The notes below the pieces were generated by a model, which saw only the letters and a list, made by a program, of their open reading frames with translations, had not been told where the DNA came from and ran no database searches. Made by a program: the position numbers and the translations under genes. DNA of 64,000 bases, taken from positions 17,037,435-17,101,434 of the forward strand of contig CM034389.1 in assembly GCA_019925095.2 (NCBI GenBank), given 5' to 3'. The number at the start of each line of letters is the position of its first letter. Within the stretch, counting starts at the first letter, position 1. Below, piece after piece: positions 47,901 through 59,900 of this stretch. The stretch is from Dendrolimus kikuchii. Its lineage: Eukaryota; Arthropoda; Insecta; Lepidoptera; Lasiocampidae.

Positions 47901-50900
47901 TACGGCTGCAACGCGAATTGGCTGAAGCCAACACCAAACTGGCTGCCGCATCAGGGGCCCCTCCTGCCAATCTTAAGAAAACTCAGCAGCCAACTGAAGG
48001 GGTAAGTGAGTGAATATATAATTATATCAATAAAGCATATGATGTAAAATAAAAGAATTAAACTCGAGTTAACTTGGGAAGCAAACGAGTGCTTATTAGA
48101 TGCCAAAGTTTCTTCTTTTGGGAAAATATGAACGCTAATAAATTATAATATTCTTATTGAATTTAATAATTTTACTAATTTATAATTTCTGGTTAAAAGA
48201 GAAAACCATTTTGTTTACTCGCACATCACCTTGAAGCGTTCGTTACGAACATTAACATCTTCTTAGTATTATTAACTCCCAGTTCTATCCTTACTTTCTC
48301 CTTAAGATGTCGTCTGTAATCATATTTATCTCAACCATTTTCAGCACAACTATTCTATACGATGTTGTGTAATGATGTTTTTCATAATTAAACATTTACT
48401 TACAACGCTATATAATACTTAGCCAAAATTTTCATTACTTAGCTGAAGAAAAAGAAATTGTAGAAGAATTATTTTATTTTAGAAATTACCAACAGATGAT
48501 ATATCTTTCCACGTATGGAATGCTTTATATTCTGACAAATATTAATATTCCTGCTAAATGCAGATTACACTACAAATTCCATGACAGACACATTTGAAAA
48601 TAGATCCTCAAGTTTACTGTATAAATTTAGTTCATTCTCAGAAATGGGTAAAACGTATATTATAATCAGGTAAAAGTGTCCCGATCATCACTAATACGTG
48701 GGGGAAGTCAAGAAGACGCCGCACAACTGTTACGAGACCTGCAAGATGCTCTCGAGCGAGAGGCTGACCTTCGGGAACAACTACGTAATGCTGAGGAAGA
48801 GGTAAATCCATTTAAATTTTACTAATGTTTCAACTAAATTTAAACAAATCATGCCAAAATAAATATTTATGCGTTTGTCATTTTAAATATTCATGAACTT
48901 TGAAATAGGGTTAAATATTTCAATTCGCTCATGTATTGAATATAATGCGCTTTACTCAAATTTACTAATAGCTCACATAACCTTTTGGTAAGTAGATTGA
49001 ATAATAATGTGGCTTTGAAATAAATATGTAAGTTTGTAAGTCAGCTCTTGTTCAGTTTTGGGTACTATCCTAACTACCACTAGGTACACTTATCTTTTCA
49101 TTTTTTCATTCAGTTTAAATGGTGTAATTTAATAGGGCATTAGCTCTTGTAATCAGATAGCCAATTGGCACTATGCCGAAAATTAACTGACTCAGCAGAA
49201 CGACACAAACTATACAAATTACATATAATTTAATAAGAGTGACCTTTAAAATGTCTGTTATTTGTGGCACTTGTTTAGAAACCTATTAAGATAACTTATC
49301 TCTGAACAGGCTAGCCGATATCGGCGTCGTTCCCAAGGGAGGAGGAATCCTCGATCATCCTTGTGTTTAGAACAGTCTAAATCGCATATGACACCTTTAC
49401 AACCAGCAAATAATGTCGATGAGAAGCAAGAAATGAACTCTCTTAATCGAATTCTTGAAATGCAATTAACTCTTGAAAAAAGTCTGTCATCCATAAATAC
49501 GGATCAGTTAACTATTGGCGTAAACCAAACTTCCCAAACACCACAAGATCTTATATTTAATTATTCCCAAGGATCCCAAACCGATACGATAATGTTGCAC
49601 GATGTAGCTTCAGATACCAGAAAAATAAGTCTAGATTCAAGCATACAGTGCATAAATGAAGGTTTGGAAATGTATACACAAACTGAAGTTGTATTCATGA
49701 AAAACAAAAATGTTCAAGCTTGTCTCATGGGAATTAATGGTTTCACTCAAACTGAAAATCAAAAACTTAGACATGCTATTGTGCAAACAGCTGCTAAACT
49801 CTATACAGATAAATGCCTTCAATCCACACGAAATAGTATAGATCTCTCTGATGCTTGTACAGAAACTGACATTAAATCTGTTTCTGATAAAGAAGTTCTA
49901 ACTGACAGTGTAGAACGTGATTATTACAATACAAACCTATTTCCATCAAATAAAACAAATGTGGATATAATTGAAACAGAAAAAAGGTCAAAAGAGAAGT
50001 CCGATAGCCCTCCACTTGCACCAGACAAAGAAGAATTAACAGACCATTCATCCCTCTTTTCACTCCCTTTCGTGTCTATATTCAACCCCATGGCCGTAAA
50101 AATGCCAGCAATAGGTACTTCTTTCGTATCAATTTATGTTTGTTTTACGTGTACATGATAATATCCTGTTGGTAACCAAATATCCAATATGATTCTTAGA
50201 GTAGAAGAATTAAACTGTTCGATATTAAAACTAACACAAACTATTTTCAGGCAAATAATTTACGTAAAACTGCGTCACGGGTCGAGGAGGACAATGAGTC
50301 CTTGCTTCTACAGCTGAAGAAAATGGCTACCAAAGCCAAAAGTACGTCAGACTAATTATAATGTAAAATATTTTGTGTTTTTGTCGTTATTCTTGTTTCA
50401 TTTCATGAAATATTCCCGGTTTGCTTGAAATTAACTAATCATGAATCTAACTGCGCAATCTCCTAACAAGTTCCTTTGGTTACAGTTACATCTTCGTTTT
50501 ACTAACATGCTCATTTTGTTAAAATAGGCGTATAAATGGTAGCCATTTTCTCCAGTTCGTCAAAACAAAATTACAAGGGAATTGTGTATAAAATTGCAAG
50601 GTCTACTTAGATGTAGAACTTTAATCTAAACAGTACTAATGTTTTACATAATACATATTTAACAAGTTAACATACTAATCATTTTTATGCATCATTTCAT
50701 TTTGTTTTTAAACTATTTTTTGATTATATAGATTATGTCGATTTGTAGGTCGTAAGCTATCACCTACTCCTCCAAATAAGCTCTCAACTGATACAAATGA
50801 GAAAACTGGTAAAAATGGAGACGAAGAGGATCCTACAGAATTGCGACTTCAAATGGAGCTTAATGAACAGGTAAAAACAAACCATTAGCAAACTCGTATG

Positions 50901-53900
50901 TAGTATTATCGGAAAAAAATAAAGATGTTATTGATTGTCAGGAAGCAGCGGTCTTACGGCGAAAAGTTGAAGAATTAGAACAAGACAAACAAAGTTTGCG
51001 AAAGCAAGTGAAAGAGTTGACTGATAAAATATCAACGTTATCTTCTAAAACAAACATAAATTCTACTGCTGCCAGACGAAATGCTACAAAGAACAACGAA
51101 TTAGCAGAAGAGAAAGTTAAAGTAAACATTATAATAATATATTTAAATTTGCAAAGTTTAAATCATAGCCTGCAAATAATAAAAATAAATTATTAATTAT
51201 TTTACAGGTTTTAGAAGACGAGGTAGCAGAGTTGAGAAAGAAACTAATCGAGAAAGAACGTGATTGTGAAAGATTACACGCAGAACTTAGTTTAACACAA
51301 AAGAAACCAAAAGCTTCTTTAATCAAAAGCAGGTATTAATAATTGTACATTGACTTCACTTGATAATCTAATGTTTATTTTAGTGATATATACATAATTA
51401 TATTATTAGAATATGCCTGCGACTTCGCCCATGCTTGACTTGAAATTCCCTGCGGGATTCCCGGGACACAAAGTACCGCAACATTTAAAAAAGAATGTAA
51501 GCTATCGTTATAATGAAAACTGTGTTGGAATAAGCTAATTTTTATGCACCTAAACAACTTCGAACCGCTCCCAGGCAAATTCCGGCGGGATTTCCGGGAT
51601 AAAAAGTAGCTCAGATTCTAAGTCTAGGAATTTGCTGATTAGAGAAAACTGCATCGAAATCGGCCAATAGTTTATGCGTCAATGCCGAACAAGAACAGAA
51701 AGAAATCTAAAAATTGCATCGTGTTCTCCATCGTTTATATAGTGTATTTCGGTTGTTTTTTTTAAGAGCTCAATGTTGTACAAACAGAGTATTTTTAGAT
51801 TTGTGTAACATAATAGATACAGAAGAATTTTCCTTATTTTCATTTCATAAATATTAATTTTTTATACAATTGGTAGGTCATTAGACGCCAGTGACCAGCA
51901 GAACGTGGACCTTAAAAGACAACTACAAGTTATCGAACAAGAAGCTAGTGTTCTTAGAGCTAAGACACAAAGTCTGGAAGCAGATAATGAAAAGTTGTTG
52001 GCTGAAAATAAAAAATTACAAGTAATCTTTATTTCTGTAATAAATAAAGCAAAATGTGTAGCTGGCGTACTCACAGACCGTTAATGTTTTAAATCTTATA
52101 TAGCCATGATTGATTTTTTCGTTTTACTTTTGTCATTAAGTTATTTTCGCTTAAGTTCATAACAAAGTGAAGAATAATTTCGGAACTGAAAAAGATTTTT
52201 TCTTTATTCTTATTGATATACTTGCTTTTTAAGATAATCATGATTTTATCTCGCTAAATCCGACGGTTGGTTTGATGTTTTAGAAAATGTTTAATAATAT
52301 AGCTTACATATTTATCTACAAAAATACTGTTTTTAGCTTCTTAAGAATGCAAAGACCTTACGATCAGATAAAACGTTAGAACAAAGCACAAATAAAATAA
52401 ATCAATTAGAAACTGATTTGAAAGAAGCTTTAGCGAAGGTAAAAGAACTAGAATACAAGGATGAAAATACAGAAAAAAAAGTAAGATTTAGTAACGAGGC
52501 AAGCAAAAAAGACTCTGAATCGCTTAAAGCTAAACAAGAAGAACTGGACAAAATTAAACTTAACTTCAATAAGGTAAAACATCTAAATGTATAAGATGCA
52601 TTCAATTTGAACTCATTTATTATTTTTATCTATGTCTTCATTCTAGCTACAAAAAGAAAACGTAAAACTTCAAGCATCGCTCAAGGCATTAAAAGAAGAT
52701 GCTATAAAATCATTTAAACCTAGAGTTCCCAAAAAACCCACGGATTTAACGACTAAATTACAGATGAAGAAAATGGTGGAAGATTTGGAAAATGAAATTG
52801 GTACCGTATTTTTGGCGACACTGAAATTATTTTAATATAATTATAAAACACCACTTACGAACGATTGCATCTCTTTTAGGTGAAATGTACGTTGTTATGA
52901 AAAATGCGGGCTTATCGGCTATTGAAATAAATACTAAAGCACAAATGGAAAAAGATATTGAAGAAATTCGTTCCAAATTAGCAAGAAATGATTCTGAATT
53001 CAAAAATGAAAAGAATCGTTTACAAACAGAAATCTCTAATCTGAAGGATCTCAACACTAAACTAGAAAAAGATAGGGCTAATTTTGCTGACAAATGTAAG
53101 AACTACGAAAACGAGAATAACAATATTGAAAACCAATGTAAAGCATTGAAAGAGGAGAAGAAAAACCTTGAAACACAAATTAATAATCTTAATAATGATC
53201 TGAGTAAGTAACTTAATCTACTATTTACACCAAATATAAAAATCATAATTTATTTACTTCTTAGCATAAGGAATAAGATAATATCTTTTCAGAAAATGCA
53301 ACTTCACTACATACTACAATGTCAGACTGCATGAAAAAAATAGAAGAATTAAAACAGTTGATCGATAATAAAGATAAAGAAATAGAAAAATTAAAGAAGC
53401 AAGTAGAAAATTTAAACAAATTAGAACAGGAAAAAAACAAATTGCTCAAAGAGGTACATAAGTGTAACGTAACGTAGGATGTCTCAGCACAAATTGGTCT
53501 AACTATATGTAAACATCCACTATCAACGCTTTATAATTTCAGATCGGTGATAAAACTAAAAAGATAACTGATTTGGAAAAGAAATTAAAAGACTCGGAGG
53601 AAAAATGTAAGAGGATAGAAAAACAACTTTCAACTCGTAAAGATAAGGTGGCTAAATTAGAAAAAGAGGTAACAAGTGTTTTAATCTTATTTTATTTTCG
53701 TTTTGCTGAATATACTAATTGACATTGTTACATTAGCTATCGTTGGAAAAGGAGCAAGCCGAAGCATTAGCAAACTCCCATAAGAGGCTATCAGTTGATT
53801 TTACGAGTGAAAAAGATGAAATGCAAAGGAAGCTCATTAAAACTGAAAGCAAATTAATAACCATGGAAACAGATATAAAAGACATGAAAAATGAATATGA

Positions 53901-56900
53901 CACCAAAATAACTATACTTGAGTCAACTATAGTAGCTAAAGATGTCCATATTAAGCAACTGGTACAAAATATAAAAAAATTGAGTGGCGTGTATTTGCAG
54001 CTTATTATGTACCTATATTTCCAAGTTAATTAGATTTGCGATTTGCATAGAAGTAGTGGCAGCCTTATTTTGCATGCCTCTTCCCGGCCTTAAAATTTTG
54101 ATTAAGTGTTTTCCTGAAACAGTTTTTGCCGCCTTAAGTGATTAATCGCATCTCGATTCCATTATTCCGAATTATGTACCCCAAATCAGATCAGATTGGT
54201 ATGTGTCCGTCTTTTATAATGTTAAGTAAACTTCCCATAAAAATACGCGTTGGTAGTTGCTACTTGTAATGTTATCTTAAACTCAATGTGATATTAATGC
54301 CTTATGTTACAGGAAGATGGTTTACGTGATACATCAAACCAAAAATATGACGAAGCTGTATCGTCCGTTGAAATGTCTCAAATGAAAGAAGAACTAACAA
54401 AAACAGCCAAGGACCTTCAAGAAAAACAAGACGAATTAACGAATGCTAAAGAAGAATTAGAAAAGTCTTCGAAAGAACTTTCTACTGTACAGAATGAAGT
54501 GTCACTATTGAAATCAGATTTGGCTAAATTGGAAAATACAAGAAAAGAACAAGACAATAAGTTGCAGGCTGAAAAAAAAGAAACTTCATACTGGGAAGGC
54601 AAAGCTTCTGAGTTCGAAATAGATGTGCAGGTAAATTATACTCAAAACACGAAGTACGGTTGTATTTAGAAATTAACTCTGATAGTGTAAAATCTTTGAA
54701 ATAGTTTTTATGTATATTGATATCAGAGGGCTGAATTCTAAACATAAACTCCTTTTTCTTACGATTACCAATTTCTACGGGGCTTCGCTCCCACGATATT
54801 TAGACCGTATCCCTTCGAAACTATCGCACTTTCGAGAATGTAAATACTATGTTCGTCTTTATTATAGAAATTACAAACCTACATATAAAATAAAATATTA
54901 TATATCAGATTCCACGGCTTAAGCCCCAAGAATATACGAAAGAAAGAACGAACAAATTCATTTTTATGTATTAGTATAAATAGCTAGCGTAACGTGCATA
55001 ACTTGGTTGAGCTTCATCCTTGCTACTTAAAAATAACATAATCTATGAATATTAATTTTTATAAAACCGATTGTTATTTTAGAAAAAGAAGCTGAAAAGC
55101 CTAAAGGCTTTAGCGGTTGTTGAGTAATGGAATACTTTCTATCTTTTTCTGTCGATCTCAATTTCAGGCAGAACGGAAGAAAATGGAGCGTATGCGTACT
55201 GCTCATGACAAAGACATTAAAAATAAGGAGGCAGAATTAGCAACTTTGAAGGGTAAACTAAAAGTTCTTGAACAGAGTTCTGGAGCTGGAGCGAAAAAGA
55301 TATCCGATCTCAAACAGGAACACGAGGAATCTGTTAAAAGTTCGTATACGAATAGTTCGCTATTTGTTAACTACGTACTTTTGTTTACCTTTTCTATTCT
55401 ACTTGTAATATTAGAAAATTATATTTATTATAAGAAAAAATATATATGTAAATTATTTTTGCTTATTTCAGAATTAGAGCATTCGTTGGCCGTGGAAAGA
55501 GCAGAATATGAAGAGTTGACAAGTAAATATGAACTATTAGAAGAAGAGCATGTTGTAACCAAAGCGAGGTTGACTGTAGAAAAAGAACAGGCACAAGGGT
55601 GAGTTGAGTATTAACACGATCAAGGTTTCTCCCTTGGCGCTTCGAAAAAGGTACGTTTAAAAATAGAGCCAAATTGACACCTCAGGATAGATTTATTTCC
55701 TGACCTAACAATAAAATATCCATAATCTTGCTGCAGAATACAATTTATGAAGAAATATCAGATATTAACATTATATTTTTCTTACAGTGAATTGATTCAT
55801 GTACAAAAAGAACTAAGTGCAGCGTTAGCAGAAGTAAAAACACTTCAAGAAAATTACGAATCTCAGTCATCGGCTTGGCACAAAGAAAAGACTGAACTGC
55901 AGGTATAATACTGAATATAGATATTCCAGATCAATTAAAGAATACTAACAGATTAATATACCTAACAAAGTTTCATGGAATGACCTACCACTACTTTCAC
56001 TTGTACACAAGTGTATTGCACTCGGAATCCTCTTACCATAGCTAGCTTTTTCATGCGGATGGCAATATTTTAAAATGCATAATATGCAGGTAATAGGCAA
56101 ATAATCACCAACGAACCATGAGACCATTTATATCGGAAATAATTTATCGAAACGGTAGTTAATTCTGGCATCTTTATAAAATACAAACCGGCTAACAAGT
56201 ACGGGTATTTATGGATCCGATATCTTTCTTTGGTTTTCTAAAATACTCGTACGTACATAGACGTTTATCAGTCCCATTAGAAAGTTAAGATTTTCATAAT
56301 AATTGGTATGATGTGCTTTGTTTGTTTTTGTAGACTTTTATTACTCTCCATGCCCTCAAAATGTATGACTAATTCACAATTAGCGAAACTTCTTCTTCAA
56401 CTTTAACAAAAATGTGAAATACTTTCTTTCTTAATAAAAATGTATTCAGGCGTCAATATCATCTCTGCAAGAAAGACTGTGTGGTGGTGGTTGGGAAGTG
56501 GAGAAGGCGCGGTTAGTGGCGCGCATGGAGCAGCGCGAACGCGATCTACGTAAAGCCATCGAGGAGCGAGAAGTGATCGAGCACCATCATGATCTCGCCA
56601 AGAAAGAGGTAACTTGGTGCTTACATAAATAAAGCTGAGATTGCTTGAAAGAAAAAGTGTTCTAAATTTACTGCTTTTAATAGGAATAAGTCTTTAAATT
56701 ACGGCAACGGCGTAGCTATTAACAAAGAAGCGACAAAAAAATACATCTCAGACATGCGAACACTTTAGATTTTTTTTTTATGTCAGTGTTTGAAAACTTC
56801 GTAAAAGTTGAAAGGTTCTAAAGTTCATTCCAGTTTCTTCCGAGGTAAAAGAAAATTTCCCCCTGAAATAACTTTTAAAGAATTTCAATAATTATATAAT

Positions 56901-59900
56901 TTTTTAGTTGGAAGAAATCCGAAAGAAATTGGAAGACTATGAAAAAGTTTCCAAGGTCCAAAGGAATTTGACGACAGAAAATGCGGAATTAGAACGAGAA
57001 TTGGCTGCACTCAATAAGAGAATAGAACAAGCGGAGAAGGCAAGAAAGAGCGAGTTGTCGGACACTAAAATGAGATATGAGGGACAAATGAATACTATGC
57101 GTGATGAGCTTAAGTCTCTGCACAACCAGGTAATTTTATACAATATAATAATATATAGGTTTTATCTATAGTAATTAATTTAGTCTGTACCGAGAACTAA
57201 GTCCAGGATCTCCGAGTTAAGCTAAGTAGAGGATGCGGTGAGACAACACAAAAATTAAACAAGAATGTATTTCAATATAATGGACTAAAAGTCCAAGAAT
57301 TCTGCGAGATGACAATACATATTCATGGTCAAATAACAATTTGCTCTCCGTAGGTGTCGAGATTTAGACGGGAAAGAGATAATTATAAACAAATGTTAGA
57401 TGCGGCTCAGAAAACTATGACAGAAATGAAGAGTGGCGAGAAGAATACTCGAACTCCTAGAACTTCTATTTCAAGCACAGATGAGGTAAAATATGCTTAT
57501 ATGAAATTCAAATTATAACATTATCAAAGGAAATTTATATTGATTGCAGATAAACCAGATAAATAGTTCAAAGTATTAATTACTCTAACATCCGTAATCT
57601 GCTTTGTAATGCATTTCCCTCTTTATTGTGCTGTAACATCAGCTCCTCAGTGTTGTTTATTTATAACTTCAAAAACGCCTTTCGCGTAGACTTTGGATCT
57701 AATATTCTGCGAGATTTATCGCTGTTTCTGCTATGAAACATAATATTTTTTCAATAGTCTGAATGATTATACTTCATGGAAGTTAGTTTAAACATTCAAA
57801 CCTTTCCAAGTTTTTATGTTCTACATATTTTTGTGACTTGACCAAAAAGGTATCTTGTACGGCCCATATACAATTATTTATGGATTTACATAAAACAACA
57901 TGAATTAATTGTGATACAAGCACCATTAGTAGTTAAATCGCTCTCATGTGTCGGAAACATTACACTAACATCATCATATCATAACATTTTTATTAATCAT
58001 TTTATATCATTATCATTCATAAGTTTAGCACTTATTTAATACATAATTGTAGGCAATCAAGTAATTATCATTTATCATTCATAGTATTATTAGCACCATC
58101 ACAGTTAGCACGGATGTCGCGCCGTAGCCCGTACTCACCTAATGTTACAGGTGTTTAAGGATGCTGGTAACAATTAATCATAATGCCATACCAAGTTTAC
58201 TATCCACACAACAAGTAAATATAATTAATTATTTTATTGTTTAGGAGGAATATCGCAATAAAGTGGCAACATTGGAGCAACAAGTGGCGTGCCTCGAAGA
58301 CGAACTGTGTGAGGCTAGGTTGCTCTCTTCCAAACTAAACACGGAGCTTGTGAGTGAGAAATCTGCGGCTGAAGTCCGGTTTGCTGAAATGCAATCCAGG
58401 CTAAACGAGGTACGCTCTTTTATATTTATGATAATACACTATACAAGTTTATTTTAAAAAAAGTTACGGCAGCTTAGTATCAAAGATATCCTTCGCTAAA
58501 TTCCAATTTTGTGAGTGAAATAATATAATAAAACTACGTTTTAACGGTTTTAAGCGCGGTAATTTTATTTGATTTTGGTTTTTCCGACGTTTCGGCCACT
58601 TTTCAGTGGCCGTGATCACGGAAGACAAAGATGTCAAGTGTCAACGAGTATTGTTAAAGTTTTATTTAGCCTACCGCCAACTTATTAATTTTAATTATTT
58701 AATTTTTAATTTTGTTTATGGTTATTATTTAATCTATGGGAGCCTAATCTAATTTACTACCGCTTCGCAACATGTTATGGCTTGAAGAGAAGAAGCGGCG
58801 CAAGAAACTCTTCAGCAAACATGCCTAGCTCTAATAATTTTATATAATATTAAAATGGGTGGAAGGAAAAATAAAAGTAATTATCAGTCAAGTTGGTTTG
58901 TGTTCCGTTGTACGCAGAAAGAGCTCACAGTGTCTTGAGGTCTGGCAGCTGGTTTTTGCTGGGTTTGGGTCTTAATAGTTTTGATATTATCATTTGGGAG
59001 GACGGCAAAAGTATCGTCTACGTACCTTTTATACATCTTCGGCTTAGCCGGAGCGGTATCCAGTGCCTTCTGCTCGAAGTCTTCCATAAAAATGTCAGCT
59101 ACGACAGGAGACACCGGTGAGCCCATGGCTACACCGTTGATTTGGTCGTAGAAGCCGTAGTCCCACACGAAATAGCCAGATGTGAGGCAATGTTTTAGTA
59201 GATCTGCATATTCCTCAGGCATGTTATTATCTATTAGCTTCCTTTTGACAATCTCAATGCAGTCTTCCACTGGTAAACTGGTAAATAAGGACTGGACATC
59301 AAAACTGACTAGTACTTCATCCTCAGCCAATGTCAAATTTTCAATTGCGCTGATGAAGTCGAAGGAATCCTTGACATGGTAGGGTGTGTTGCCGCGGAGA
59401 TTGTTGAGTGTCTTCGCGAGATGTTGTGCCAGTCTGTATGTTGGTGAGTCAAGCTGGCTAACTATAGGGCGCAAGGGGATGTTGTTTTTGTGAATTTTAG
59501 GTAACCCATACAGTTTAGGCGCTTTGGCGCAAGATGGTGTGAGTGCGGATACGTCTAAGCTTAATTTTTCGGAGTGTTTTTTCATAACCGCGATTGTTTG
59601 TTTGGTTACTTTATCCGTGGGGTCAGTTTTGACCTTTTTATAAGTGCTTTCGTCCGATAAAAGATCTTGTATTTTACTATTGTAATCAGACGTATCCATG
59701 ACGACAGTCGCGTTACCTTTATCTGCACGGAGCACGGTTATTTCTGGTTTATTGCGAATGTTTTTTAAGGCAATATATTCAGCACGAGTGAGATTCGGTT
59801 TGGGTAGACGACTACGGCGTAAAACCGATGAGATATCTTGTCGTATAGCTTCCGCATCCTCTTTCTGCATGCTGTTCCTTACCAGACATTCCTCTACGTT

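Noticed and set aside
50115..50158. Donor at 50115 or a stop at 50158 as the end of exon 12
   Set aside because: The 50115 donor gives a stop two codons into exon 13. A terminal exon ending at 50158 remains possible as a short isoform, but I see no clear polyadenylation signal there.
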